Of a stretch of DNA of 64,000 nt, positions 32,901-43,182 are shown in pieces (the stretch's first letter is position 1; each line of letters starts with the position of its first letter). The notes beneath the pieces are model-generated. The model saw only the letters and a program-made list of their open reading frames with translations, was not told the DNA's origin and did not search any database. The DNA comes from Choristoneura fumiferana. Taxonomy: Eukaryota > Arthropoda > Insecta > Lepidoptera > Tortricidae. The DNA is taken from assembly GCF_025370935.1 (NCBI RefSeq), contig NC_133485.1, positions 1,301,257-1,365,256 of the forward strand, in the 5' to 3' direction. A program made the translations under genes and the position numbers.

Positions 32901-34436
32901 GATGTTAACGGCGTAATTTATAACTTTTCCTAGTTTGTTGTCAAAGAGAGGCGAAAAGTTGTTCAATACCTGTTTAAGTGTTCTGGTATCTCGTTGAGTA
33001 GGTTTAACCGAGTAGACAGGTTCCGGAAACGTCATGTCGAACATCTCGCTCCATTGAAGGCCAAAAAGCATGGGATTGGCGTCTTCCATGACTACAACGG
33101 GTAAAATTTTCTTTCTTCCAAGGACTTCAACTGTTACATCTGTAAGTCCCTTTGGTTTGAGTTTGAGATTTCCATAGGCACGTAGTTTTGGTGCCTTTGT
33201 TAAAGGAGGTGTTCCAATACGTTTCCAAAATTCTGTACTAATAATGGAGTATACTGATCCCGGATCCCAGTCCAATGTACAACTGACACCATTCAGTATG
33301 ACATCAATGCGCTTGCTGTCCTTGTTCCTCTTACGTTCAATCTTGAAGACATCGTCACTATTGTATGAGTTCGTATCAGAAGATTCTGATAAATACTCGT
33401 CGCTGTCAGTGTTCCTAATTTTATGTAATTTGTTTTCGTTTTTGTTCGCTCGTTTCTTCCCTGACTTTGTGCTCGACAAATATGCTCGACCAGACTTGAT
33501 GCAGCAATCTTCGAAATGTCCAAGTGTTTGACATTCCTTGCAAGTATGGTCTCTTGCCTTACAATCGTCCACCTTGTGTCTCTCATATGTACCGCATCGA
33601 CGGCACTGATCTAGGCCAAGCCTGCGTGAAAACGTACTCTGTTGGTTGCGCTGTGTCATGTTGATTTTTGTTCTGACTTTGTTTGTGGCAGCTGGTAAGG
33701 CGACAAAATTGTCGCCCTCGGCAAGCTCTCTAGACTGAGCAACTGCAAAGAATTTGGCAAATGTAACTTCTACAGTTTTTCCATCGAAATGTTCCTGGAG
33801 GTCGGGCCATTTTTGTTTCAGGTCAACTTCTAGCTGCGGGTGGTTTATGCCGGTCGCAAATCGGTCACGCAGTAGACGCTCGAACACATCGTCCTTGTAG
33901 CCGCAGTCGTTGGCGAGTTTCTTGAGCCTGTTGGCATAGTGTTCCATAGTCTCATTGCGATCTCGTACGCAATTCCAAAATTCAGTTAAAGCTTTAAATT
34001 TTGTTGTTTTGGTTCGATGTAAGTCGAGTAGTTTGGACTTTACATCATTGTATAAGCTATTTTCAAAGTCGGGAATGAGCGCTACTTTTAAATCGTGGAA
34101 GACTTCTGGAGTTAAACAAGAGAATAAAAGTTCTTTTCTGATGTCGTCTTCACATACGTCCCAGATATCGCATTTTTTTTCGAAAAATTCTAAAAAAAAT
34201 TCTATCGACGTAGTAGCAGGGTTAAATGTATCACACTTGAAATTTTTAATAATTGCAAGTTTGTTACTGTTGTTGTTGGTGTTCGCCGAGCCGGTCGATT
34301 CCGTACCAGGTGTTGCTGGTGTAGGGGCCGCCGCTGTCGGTCGTTGTTGTAGCACGAGTTGTTTTAGAATATCTGCTATTTGTTGTTGTTGCTGTTGTTG
34401 TACTTGCAGAAATTCTTGGAACTGTTCCGTGTTCAT
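29949..34436 (-). CDS. Gag-Pol polyprotein of the mag-like element
   Basis: 1495 residues starting at an ATG 33 bases inside the 5' LTR. Order: Gln-rich start (13-19), capsid-like region (about 60-240), two zinc knuckles at 278-291 (CRRC...H...C) and 299-312 (CKEC...H...C), protease at about 375-460 with LDWDPGS at 388-394, reverse transcriptase about 520-740 with YFDD at 676-679, RNase H about 820-940 (ACDAS 823-827, TDH 890-892), integrase with an HHCC finger (1048-1084) and the triad D1112, D1166, E1202 (35-residue spacing between the last two), then a basic, Ser/Pro-rich C terminus. All core catalytic motifs except the protease look standard; the protease reads Asp-Pro-Gly where Asp-Ser/Thr-Gly is usual. 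It copies the element RNA into DNA and inserts it. Confidence 0.95.
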   Translation of the reverse strand: MNTEQFQEFLQVQQQQQQQIADILKQLVLQQRPTAAAPTPATPGTESTGSANTNNNSNKLAIIKNFKCDTFNPATTSIEFFLEFFEKKCDIWDVCEDDIRKELLFSCLTPEVFHDLKVALIPDFENSLYNDVKSKLLDLHRTKTTKFKALTEFWNCVRDRNETMEHYANRLKKLANDCGYKDDVFERLLRDRFATGINHPQLEVDLKQKWPDLQEHFDGKTVEVTFAKFFAVAQSRELAEGDNFVALPAATNKVRTKINMTQRNQQSTFSRRLGLDQCRRCGTYERHKVDDCKARDHTCKECQTLGHFEDCCIKSGRAYLSSTKSGKKRANKNENKLHKIRNTDSDEYLSESSDTNSYNSDDVFKIERKRNKDSKRIDVILNGVSCTLDWDPGSVYSIISTEFWKRIGTPPLTKAPKLRAYGNLKLKPKGLTDVTVEVLGRKKILPVVVMEDANPMLFGLQWSEMFDMTFPEPVYSVKPTQRDTRTLKQVLNNFSPLFDNKLGKVINYAVNIHIKPGTVPKHIPARPVKFSMRKNIERELERLVNEGIVTKVDPNTTALEWATPTVNVVKTNGQIRICGDFRSTINPAMVTHAHPVPLFDQLRQNLANGDKFSKIDLKDAYLQFEIAPESKKYLTISTHKGYYQYNRMPFGISTAPSIFQHYLDELLGGIPNVAIYFDDIALTGKNDTEHLETLVMVFDKLQRAGLKVNLTKCSFFQTDIEYLGHTISKDGIRPTNSKIEAITKATPPTNAQELRSFLGLVNFYEKFIPHLHSFCADLHALTGTRQKWRWTDKENTAFENAKNLISKSKPLVAFDEKRPLFLACDASEKGVGAVLFHKANDQIQPIVFASRKLRSAETKYSVIDREALAIFFGIQKFDQYLRGTKFTLVTDHKPLIHLLGPQRNLPKLVNNRLIRWALIIGSYDYDIVFTKGHLNFMADYLSRMPNPDERPSRAELTVHKIVSQQQHDSVSDIALTEEVIRNASRNDPIFKQIAENIKTGWREHSYADILKPYARKRIELSIENKILMWQGRIIIPNTLRKATLKYLHTGHPGTCAMKALARFYVWWPSIDDDIEEYIKYCRKCQENRPNNTELPVFSWSVPDNPWERLHIDFAGPFEGKYWLILADALSKWIEIKPMNQITTSKLCEELDSIFTTFGFPQLLVSDNGTQFTSQEFQNYCKDKGILHIKSSPYHPRTNGLAERLVRTFKTRMSSSASDGMTLRRRLEKFLFSYRITPHSITGKSPGEMMFGRRLHCALDNARPNPKRALQYKQIQANIESEKQTPNFKAGDSVFVRARDGSRWEPATIARRTHRYSYAVNTSDGVQRRYHADHVRSRLADPISPASPVNDIPASPSSAPDINPLVLPSTSRTLRFPSSTPTPHPLSFSTPVRHQSPSTTLTNRPESPLPTPLLTQPSIWSSCQTTQDPPIVSPNVMDRVAQMVPLSSGPQSTARTPRQASAETPCLPLPTAILQGAPRRSGRTVTKPRRLIEEMS

Positions 34437-34456
34437 TTTTTAATTATTTGAATTAA

Positions 34457-34469
34457 TCCTCGTCGCCAA
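34457..34469 (-). promoter_or_regulatory. Primer-binding site, tRNA-Ser type
   Basis: On the minus strand TGGCGACGAGGAT follows the 5' LTR by about one base. It fits the 3' end (ATCCTCGTCGCCA) of tRNA-Ser(GCU) as I recall it. Serine tRNA primers are reported for mag-type elements. Confidence 0.7.
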
Positions 34470-34575
34470 TGAAATATATTACCATCTCAGAATAAATATA
34501 ATTTTATTGTTAAGCTTGTTAAGCAATAAGCAACAATGACAATGTCAAAACCATAGAGCAGTAGTATATATATCA
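34470..34575 (-). repeat. Mag-like 5' LTR (106 bp)
   Basis: Same sequence as 29823-29928; directly followed on the plus strand by the GGCTGG duplication (34576-34581). Confidence 0.92.
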
Positions 34576-34581
34576 GGCTGG

Positions 34582-36022
34582 TTCACACTCTCAGACAAAA
34601 AACTGATAGACCAGAATCGTAGTAAAAAACATGTTAATAGTAAATCTATTTCAAAAATTTTGTAATTATAATTCGATCGCTACCGGTTCTGTTTGCACCA
34701 AAAAAGATGATGTTCGGCCATATTTAAAATTTAGAGTAAATAGTTTTGAAATTTTCGGATTACTGGATAGTGGAGCGTCATTTCGATTTTAGGTAACGAC
34801 GCTCATCTCGATTTTGTGAAATTTGGTTTTAGCATACAAAATACACAACCAACATCGTGTCATGTCGCAACTGGCGTGCAGGTCGAAACAATTGGTACAT
34901 TTTTGTTCCGGTAACATTTAATAATGTAACACATGTTATTAAAATTTTTTGTCATACCCACTATTGTTTCAGACGTCATTTTAGGTGTAGATTTTTGGAA
35001 ATGTTTTTAATTTAGCACCAGAAATATTCGACAACATTGACTACATTGTGACACCACAGACATACTTTAGGAACTGTGGTATTAATTCAGAACCTGTACA
35101 TACAATTCAGTCATACGATCATTTGACTACGGCACAACGTGAACTAGCAGACGCAGTAGTGAGGAAATTTAGGGACATTTCTTTTGAAGAAAAAGGGCTA
35201 GGTAGAACCAGTTTAGCTGAGCATATTATCGACACGGGTGATGCGCCACCCGGTAAAAGTGAAACAATACCCACTATCACCGGAAAAACGAGCAGCTTTA
35301 AGTGCCGAGCTCGATAGGATGCTTCAGTTGGACGTAGTTACCCCTTGCGAAAGTCCATGGAATAACCTGCGTTATTAGTGCGTAAGTCAAACGGTGACTG
35401 GCGTTTTTGTTTAGATTGTAAGAAAATTAAATTCGGTCACGAAGGGGGACTCGTATTCTATTCCGTATATTCCACAGATTTTGGACAGTTTAAAAGAAGC
35501 GAGGTACCTGAGTCGATCGATTTAAGTTCCTCATTCTGGCAGATACCGTTAGCAGAGAGTTCACAGGAAAAGACTAGTTTTTCCGTACCGGGTCGCGGAC
35601 TTTTAAATTTAAAGTCATGCCTTTTGGGTTATGCGGAGCACCTGCACGACAGCAGCGGCTCATGGATAGGTTGATCGATCACAACATTACAAGTGACATC
35701 GAAACGGTTTAGCCTTCTGTTACATTGATGACATTGTGATCTGTTATCAGATTTTCAGACCCATTTGGTACTTTTGAATAGAGTTTTGGAAAAATTGAAA
35801 ATTGCAATTTAACAATTAACTTTGCGAAGTCCAAGTTCTTCAGAAATTCCTTGAAGTATCTTGGATATGTCGTGGATGAGTTCGGTTGCGTACTGATCCG
35901 AAAAAGTCGCGCAATTTTGAATTTTCCATTCCGACCACTTCTCGGAAGTCAAGGTATTTTTAGGGACGTGCTCGTGGTATCGTCGATTTATTCGAAACTT
36001 TCGACTATAGCCGCCCCTTTAA
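34582..36022 (+). pseudogene. Gypsy pol, protease and reverse transcriptase part
   Basis: Continues the host gypsy element behind the mag-like insertion. The protease motif LLDSGAS is encoded near 34760-34780, followed soon by a stop. VILGVDFW is near 34975-35000. The reverse transcriptase blocks are SIDLSSSFWQIPLA near 35515-35555, a PFGLCGAP block near 35620-35645, YIDDIV near 35720-35740 and KYLGYVVDEFG at 35853. Many frameshifts split these blocks. The frame is cut at the TTAA at 36019-36022 by the 12 kb segment. Confidence 0.85.
36019..36022. repeat. TTAA target duplication (left)
   Basis: TTAA between pol codons and GGGGGTTGCTC. Repeated at 48278-48281. Confidence 0.8.
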
Positions 36023-36970
36023 GGGGGTTGCTCTTCCATACAAACCTACGGACACCCCGCATAGCTTCCACGGACATGTTTCTTAGAGGATTTTTTGAGA
36101 ATAGTAAATTATGGATATGCTCTTCAAGCAAAATCCAAAAAAAAGTAACTTTATTGCATCAAAAGTGCAGCGTGATGCAGTAAATTTTGATGCATTTTAC
36201 CATTGTATGAGTACAACTGACAGTGTTCGCAGCGAGCATGTAGTGACATCTTATATGGGTGCGTGAGTCAATGTCACAAAATCAAACTATTGTAAATAGG
36301 TATCGACTATTTCGTGTGGTCACGTGACCATCACCTTTGGCTCAGATAATACGACAACTAAATGAAGAAAGCATGAGATCACTGAGAGATCAAGTTCAAG
36401 TTTCTGAGTCTAGTATCTACTTTTTTTGTTTTTAAATCTGTTATTTTCGGAAGTTGAAACGCCTAAACTATTATTTCTGATTAATGCAAGGAGGCAAACT
36501 GTAAGTAAGACAAAATAGGTAAGTTACTTTTAAAATTGTCATTTAAAATAATAATTATTTAAGTAAAAGACCCAGTCCTCGGCAAAAATTATAACATTGC
36601 ATACTTTACATACATTATAATGCGGTGCTTCGATCTAGGACAAGTGGTTTAAATTCAACTTACAAATTCTGAACAGATATTAGTTATTTACTCTTACGTA
36701 GACAGTAGCGCCACTAATTTATATAAAGCATATTTATTCTCACAATAAAAGGTGCTAGGTGTAATCACTAAACTAATTAGTTAAAAATAAGGTCTACATT
36801 CAACATACATTGCATGTGTATGTATGAATATCAAGTTTTACAGTGAGACTCAAATAAATTCCTACATATCACGGCATTTTTACGGCGCTAAATCTAGGCT
36901 CGGTGAATAAAAGGTTTTCACAATCGAAGTAGTTTTCGTACCTTTTTTATTATTATAACTGGCTAGATAA
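36023..36970. other. Left part of the segment, no gene
   Basis: Unassigned. A plus frame near 36155-36250 (VQRDAVNFDAFYHCM) is short and unrecognised. 36560-36960 is AT-rich. Confidence 0.45.
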
Positions 36971-37176
36971 GTAAAATTTAAACGTCATTATAATACATTT
37001 TTGTCACAACGTCAAGTCAATGAGATTGATATTCAAAAGCAATTATGTTTGAATAATTATGGTTTGAACACAAATCAAGAAGTCAAAAAGTTGGCGGACG
37101 AGAGGAAATTAGCAAGAGTGCAACTCTTAAACTATTTATGTATGTACGATTTGATGATGAAAAAATTGGATACACG
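36971..37176 (+). CDS. Exon-like open frame, unrecognised
   Basis: Open from just behind a stop at 36968 through a possible donor G|GTATGTT at 37176/37177. It encodes a Lys/Leu/Asn-rich, helix-prone peptide with NTNQEVKKLADERKLARVQL. A pyrimidine-rich stretch and AG (CTTTTTTATTATTATAACTG then GCTAG) precede it, so it could be an internal exon starting at 36967 or later (another AG is at 37015-37016). No family recognised. It could also be chance. Confidence 0.3.
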
Positions 37177-37837
37177 GTATGTTAATTTTATCATTTTGTC
37201 AGAAACATTAATATTTGTTACAAGAACACCAGAGGCAGGGCTGTAAGAATTTCATTCCTACTGGGTGGCCAAAGTATGGCTTATCGTGTGTACCAAACTT
37301 GTGGTCTGCAGCAACCTACTACGAAAACATACCAAATTTCCCTAACTCTTAGTAGCGTCGTGAACATTTTCACTCCATAGAAGTAAGTCGCTTCCCACCG
37401 TCTGTCTGCATATGTACGAGTATGTATAGTATGTACTCTATTATGAAGTGATTCAAGATTTATTATTTTATTTATAAGTATGAGAAACGGCAGGGGTTAT
37501 GGTTTTGGAGCGTATGTATGGGCATTTCTTTCGCACGCTATGCAACAAGGCGAAGGCAAGGAAAATAAGTCTTTGTTAGGAGTGACACAAGTTGTTAATT
37601 TTATGCGTACATGTCTTTCCGTCGGCTCATCCGTCCGTCTGTCTGTTGATCTGTCCATATGTCTGTCCGTCTGTCTGTGTGTCTGTGTTTCGAAGTGAAC
37701 ACTACATCTTAGTCCTATTTTTTTAATGATTGTTTACCAACGCACACACCGAACCTTTTATCCTAAAAAGCTGAAATTTAAGATAAGGAAAAAATACCTA
37801 CATAAAATTCTACTGGTTCGTAACTATTATTTAGTTT
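37177..37837. other. No gene; GTCTGTC-rich tract
   Basis: 37616-37690 is an imperfect GTCTGTCC tandem tract. 37480-37700 is open but repetitive, with no domain. Confidence 0.45.
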
Positions 37838-38305
37838 TTAGGATTCCGTACCTAAAAAGTGCCAACGGAACCCTATTGCTAAGACTCCGCTGTCTGTCTG
37901 TCTGTCTGTCCGTCCGTCTGTCACAGGGCTCTATCTCTTTGAGTTGTAATAGTTAGACACTTGAAATTTTTACGGATTATGTATTACTGTGGCCGCTATA
38001 GCAACAAATACTCAAACCAGAATAAAATAAATATTTAAGGGTGGCTCCCATACAACAAACGTGATTGTTTTGCCGTTTTTTGCATGATGTTAATAACGGA
38101 AATTTATTAATTATTCACAGAATATTTAGCTGTGTAATTACTTTAAAAAATAAATAATTAAATTAAAATAAAACAAATATTTAAGGAGGGCTTCTATACA
38201 ACAAACTTGTTTTTCTGGCCGTTTTTTTTGCTAATGTCTAATGTTGTATAGATAATGGTACGGAACACCTCGTGCGCGAAACCGACTTGCACTTGGCCAG
38301 TTTAT
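37838..38305 (+). repeat. Interspersed repeat P
   Basis: From TTAGGATTCCGTACC through a GTCTGTCTGTC run and TCACAGGGCTCTATCTC to GCGCGAAACCGACTTGCAC and TTGGCCAG. Same orientation as 63085-63372. Confidence 0.75.
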
Positions 38306-38474
38306 TTTTAATACCCAGGGTAGGTATCATGGAATTCAATGTTAAATTTTACAACTCTACCTCTATATCACTAATCTCTGTAAATTTGACATGCAGGCAG
38401 AAAGGAATAGCAAAAATCTAAATTCAATATCAGGATATTTGGAAAAAGATAAGTATTGTTCACTAACCGATTTT

Positions 38475-38520
38475 AATGACGATGATGATGCTGATGATGA
38501 TGATGATGATGATGATGGTC
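38475..38520. repeat. GAT microsatellite
   Basis: (GAT)n with one GCT interruption. The neighbouring 38306-38474 and 38521-38654 hold nothing recognised. Confidence 0.9.
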
Positions 38521-38654
38521 GTATGTCATCGCTGCCGAATTCTTACTTTATTCAATGAAAGACATGGAGAAAATTTTGTCACAAAGACTTAATTCAGATA
38601 ATTTGATATTACGCTGTCCGTCCGTCTATTTCTATAGGATTACTTAAAACTGAA

Positions 38655-38892
38655 GCAAACTGAAGTGGCAGTGGGCCGGCCATATCAGCCGAAGAACCGG
38701 TAACTGCTAGGGTAAACGAGTAAAAGCCTAGCGTGGCGTGGGACGCCCTCAGACTAGGTGGAGCGATGATCTTCACTGGGTAGCTGACAGTAACTGGATG
38801 AGAGTGGCCGAGGATCGTGCTCAGTGGCGTGGGACACCTCTATGTCCAGTAGTGGGCTAAGATAGGCCGATGATGATGATGATGATGATGAC
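38655..38892 (+). mobile_element. RTE-type LINE 3' end, second subfamily
   Basis: CAGTGGGCCGGCCATATCAG, ACGCCCTCAGACTAGGTGG, GAGAGTGGCCGAGGATCG and ATGTCCAGTAGTGGGC, then a (GAT)n tail from 38869. Corresponds to the W.GH-GRP.RW.DD-W...A..R..W end of RTE reverse transcriptase; subfamily like 58815-58990. Confidence 0.75.
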
Positions 38893-38896
38893 TTAA

Positions 38897-39125
38897 AATA
38901 AGACAATAATCCCACTCATATTATAAATGCGAAAGTTTGTTAGTCTGTTTGTTTATTTCTTTATTACCTTTTCACGTCTAAATCGTTGAACTGATTAGGA
39001 TGAAATTTGAGATACAGATAGTTTGAGTCCCGTAGAAAAACATAGGTAGGGTAGTTTTTTTAATCACATAATTCCCGCGGAATAGCTATAAACGAATTCT
39101 ACGCGGACAGAGTTGCGTGCAACAG
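38897..39125 (+). mobile_element. Helitron-like repeat, decayed
   Basis: CATATTATAAATGCGAAAGT, AAATTTGAGATACAGATAG and TTCTACGCGGACAGAGTTGC follow the Helitron plan; the final CTAG is lost. Confidence 0.5.
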
Positions 39126-39857
39126 TATGTACATTAGGGAATTTACCTACTGATAGTCTGATTTACGTCCTTATGCTGTAACTAAAAGGCATCGGTCACC
39201 TAGGTATCTTATAGTCTGTCTGCTAATACTATTTCTGTATTTATTAATGCACAATTCCTTTCAGATTCAATGATAACTAACTGCATATAACTTTGCCTGG
39301 AATTATTATATTGCTGAAGTAGCCTTGGTGCTGTCATGCAATATTCAAGGTGAAGAAAAGAAGAAACGTTTAATGTTGATATGCAAGAAATTTAGGAATA
39401 TCCGACTGATTAGATTTATTTATTAACGCTGTGTTAAAAAGTTTGTTCTAAATAAATATGATGTACACAACGAAATTATGTCTTCGTAGGCATCTTTCTT
39501 TTAGCGTTCCGTGGGTGGAAATTTTAGTGGAGCTTCTAAAAACAAGAATACCAACAGGTATGTAGTTTTCATTTGTTGAATGAAACTATAGTAATTTCAG
39601 ATGATGAGATAATAGGGGTACATATATATAAAGTACTATAAAACGTACAACTTTGACCTTTGATATAACTTTGCCAAGTTGTAATTTTTTAAAACATCTG
39701 AAATAAAACAAAATTGACTGATTTGTGACCACTTTGTGACATGCACATTTCTAAATCATTTTTGTATATTTTTTTCCCTGTTGTCACGAATAAATCTTTT
39801 CTTTTCCCTCGATATTGGAATATTTCTTTATTCCTGACGGGAGTTACTTCTCCTTTT
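39126..39857. other. No gene recognised
   Basis: Unassigned AT-rich sequence. Confidence 0.45.
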
Positions 39858-39991
39858 TAGGGTTCCGTACCCAAAGGGTGCCAACGGGACCCTATTGCTG
39901 AGACTCTGCTGTCTGTCTGTCTTCTACTGGTTCGTAACTATTATTTAGTTTTTAAGGTTAGGCCAACGGGACCCTATTGCTGAGACTCTGC

Positions 39992-40027
<36 letters not shown>

Positions 40028-40530
40028 CATCCGTCTGTCACAGGGCTTTATCTCTTGAACTGTAATAGCTACCCGTGTGATGTCGGGTTAGAATTAGACC
40101 TCTCCATTTCTTCCGTGGATGTCGTAAGAGGCGACTGAGGACCGTAGGCCACAGGCTAGCAACCTGTCACTATTGTACCGTTTTTGTCAAACTTAAAACG
40201 TAAAATTGCTAAAAGTGGCTCCGAAGCTGTAACGTTTCGTGTGCTTTGCCTACCCCATTTAGGCATACATGTTTGTGTGTACTAGACACTTGAAATGTTG
40301 ACAGATTATGTAGGTATTACTGTGGCCTCCATAACAACAAATACTAATAATAAAGTAAGTAAAATTAAAAAATAAATGGAGTTGTCATACAAGAAACGTG
40401 TTTTTTCCCAGCGTTTTTTGGTTACTAGGCGTTGCTAAAACTTATAAGTGAACTGTTTTAAAAACATTGTACGTACGGAACCCTTCGTATGTACGAGTCC
40501 GACTCGATTTTGACCTTTTTTATCCTGCTA
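39858..40530 (+). repeat. Interspersed repeat P with internal duplication and insertion
   Basis: GGTTCCGTACCCAAAGGGTG at 39861. GGGACCCTATTGCTGAGACT occurs twice (39885 and 39967). The body is interrupted at about 40071-40287 by another dispersed repeat (CCGTGTGATGTCGGGTTAGA, CCATTTCTTCCGTGGATGTC) and resumes at ACACTTGAAATGTTGACAG. Confidence 0.65.
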
Positions 40531-41054
40531 AGGCCTTTTGTTACAGCTTATATTAACCTCCGCGGCAAAATAAATATGAAGGGCAAAATTGACCGTTTTA
40601 AGTACTAAAAAAATAGTCTTCTATTTATAACAGAAAACGACGACCAATAATTGAAGGATTTTAAATTGTGTTTATGTATGTAGGTAAATTATTTGATGGT
40701 GTTACATGACTCTCATGCAGCTCGTGAATTTGCTGCTCTGTATGTATGTGTGTTCTGGTGTTCTAAGTGACGATTAAATATTCACAGAACAAAAACAACC
40801 AAAATATCTAAATATCTTACGATATTAATGTTTATTTGTTAGGCCTTTACCATATGTAATTTGACTTTTTATGAAAGTGTAGTAGGGAGGATTTCTGCAT
40901 GACACACACACATGTGTCGCACAAACACAGTTGTCTTGCACTTGTGTTTGCGGAGTGGCAAAGGAAAACGAAGTTATTAATATGATTCAATCAAATAAGT
41001 TTACACTTTATGACCTAGTCTCTATCACTTCGTGTTTGAACTTTTGTACAAAAT
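40531..41054. other. No gene recognised
   Basis: Unassigned; a short CA tract is at 40901-40912. Confidence 0.45.
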
Positions 41055-41380
41055 TGATGATGATAAAAATTATGATGATGGTGATGATAATGACGGTGAT
41101 TTTGATAAGATGATGATGATGATGATGATAATTGATGGTAATGGTAATGATGATAGTGATGATGGTGATGATGATGAATATAACGATGGTTGATAGTGTT
41201 GCGATGTTGATGAATATGGAGGTTTATGATGACGGTGATGCTGATGATAATAATAATGATGATGATGATGAATATGATGATGGTCGATAGTGATGCGATG
41301 GTGATGATTATGGAGGTATATGATGATGGTGATGCTGATGATGATAATGATGATAGTGATGATGACGACATGGACCAATT
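41055..41380. repeat. GAT-type array 1
   Basis: Degenerate (GAT)n with GGT, AAT and AGT variants. Two related sub-blocks (about 41170-41230 and 41275-41335) share GGTTGATAGTG/GTCGATAGTG, TGCGATG and TATGGAGGT. Long His/Ser or Asp/Met frames here are products of the triplet repeat. Confidence 0.9.
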
Positions 41381-41430
41381 TAAAAAGACTAGTTAACTAC
41401 GCCCTACACTGCCTCCGGCTGACCGGTGAC

Positions 41431-41512
41431 TGTCCAGTAAGTAAGTATAAAATTCCATTACATATCAAGTGTACTTAATTTGTAATGGGATTTCATACTT
41501 ACTTACTGGACA
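41431..41512. mobile_element. Small hairpin element
   Basis: TGTCCAGTAAGTAAGTAT at the left pairs with ATACTTACTTACTGGACA at the right; the stem runs on through AATTCCATTACA. Lies between two GAT arrays. Confidence 0.6.
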
Positions 41513-41574
41513 GTACGAGGTTACTTCCTGGACAATACTAGCCTAGTCTCCAGGATGCGTTACTTCTAAACGTT

Positions 41575-41880
41575 TTTGATGATGATTAGATGATTGTTAG
41601 CCATTGTGATGATCATGGTAATGATGATGATGATGATTAGATTAATGTTGGTTGACGGTGATGATGATGATGATGACGATTGATGATGGTTGACGGTGAT
41701 GATGATAATGATGACGATTGATGATGGTTGACAGTGGTGATGATGATGAGTTAGTCATGGCGATGATGATGGTCGTTGCTAGTAATAATGAAAATGATGG
41801 TTGGTATTGATGGTGATGATGATGTGATGATGATGATGATGATGATGATGATAATGATGATGATGAATACGATGATGATT
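41575..41880. repeat. GAT-type array 2
   Basis: Degenerate GAT repeats containing three copies of a unit with GGTTGACGGTGATGATGAT / GACGATTGATGATGG. 41881-42659 behind it is unassigned. Confidence 0.9.
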
Positions 41881-42659
41881 AATTTATTGATTTATTTTTT
41901 AGATATGATTGTCTAGACAAAAGCCAAATTTTTTGAACGTGTGACATCAAATCTCTGTGAAATTTCATACCTGAATAATAAAGTAAAGTTAGAGGAGGAG
42001 ACGAGCAATAGCAATTATTATTGAAATTGGATAAATGAATGGCATGAAATTATAAATGAAAGTGGAAGTGGCATTTGAACATAAGTTGGTACCTTCCACA
42101 CCTCTAACGGTTCACTTATGTTCAGTATGCGCCTGAAGACATCTTCATTTCATAATAAAAAATAGGCCATAGGCTAGCAGGCAATAGGCCAGCCTAGGTA
42201 GATTGTGAACGCCGAGATGTAAAGGTGGGTCTGTCACGCATCTTTTTATCAGGAATGCGTGAAAATAATAATATTAAGTACTCAAGTCTGCCATACCTTG
42301 AAGCTGGCAATAATTAACTTTCTGAGTTTACGCCATCTTTTAAATGTGTATTTCCCTAGAAAAAGCACGAAAATTAAACCTTTAAGGAACATATAATTAC
42401 TATGTTATTAATTTGAAAATAAATAAGACTCAGAAAACAAGTAAACGATAAGTTGGGAGATCACTAATGGTATTTTTTCAGGAACGCGGCAATTTCTCGT
42501 TACCTATATCAAATACCTTGCTACCCTTTAAAGTAGTGAAAAAATCAAACTTATATTTCAACGCAAACAAATCGTATAATTTTATGACACAGTCATTGAA
42601 ATAGTACATTACTGCAAAGACCAGTAAGTAAGCCATAAAGCTTGTATAGTGCTTTTCTC

Positions 42660-42905
42660 AAAAATGATGACGATGATGATGATGACGAGGATGATGATTG
42701 TTAGTGATGGTGACGATGATGGTCGTTGATGGTGACGGTGATGATGATGATTGTTAGTGATGATGATGGTCGTTGATGGTGACGATGATGATGATGATTC
42801 TATAATGATGATTTTAATGATGATAATGATGATGATAATGATAATGGTTGTTGATGATGATTTTGATGATGATGATGACGATTGATTGTGATTATTATGA
42901 TGATG
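42660..42905. repeat. GAT-type array 3
   Basis: Contains the GGTCGTTGATGGTGACG unit at least twice within GAT repeats. Confidence 0.9.
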
Positions 42906-42939
42906 TAGAATGATGTAATAATATAGATGATAAATATAG

Positions 42940-43175
42940 ACGACGTAGATAATGATAATGATGATGATGCAGATATGTATATGAGATATTGATGATGATG
43001 ACGATGATGATGATGTAAATTATGTAGATGATGATGATGATGATGCTGAAAACGATGATGATGATTGGGGAAGAACAACATGACTTGTACCTATGTAATA
43101 TTTCTTCTGACATGTGTAAATATTTGTAACACCTGTGTAAGTTCCTGCGGATTAAATAATTTCAATTTTATTTCA
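42940..43175. repeat. GAT-type array 4 with a shared tail module
   Basis: GAT repeats up to about 43065, then GATTGGGGAAGAACAACATG, ACTTGTACCTATGT and TTCCTGCGGATTAAAT. A related tail follows array 5, so these look like two copies of one 3' end. Confidence 0.7.
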
Positions 43176-43182
43176 TTTCATG

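Larger units (their letters stand above)
29823..34575 (-). mobile_element. Full-length mag-like Ty3/gypsy retrotransposon
   Basis: 4753 bp on the minus strand: identical 106-bp LTRs, a 13-base tRNA-Ser-type primer site, one long Gag-Pol frame and a 6-bp target duplication. Very short LTRs are a hallmark of the mag lineage (Bombyx mag has LTRs under 100 bp, from memory), and a fused Gag-Pol is known from relatives such as the sea urchin SURL elements. Identical LTRs and an unbroken frame indicate a recent insertion. Confidence 0.92.

Noticed and set aside
33955..34443. 162-codon plus frame
   Set aside because: Antisense of the Gag part of the mag-like polyprotein.
37616..37690. CRISPR-like or satellite repeat
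   Set aside because: GTCTGTC units are a simple tandem tract common in lepidopteran repeats; there are no spacers and the genome is eukaryotic.
41015..41378. 118- and 102-codon Ser/His/Ile-rich minus frames
   Set aside because: Products of the GAT triplet array read on the other strand.
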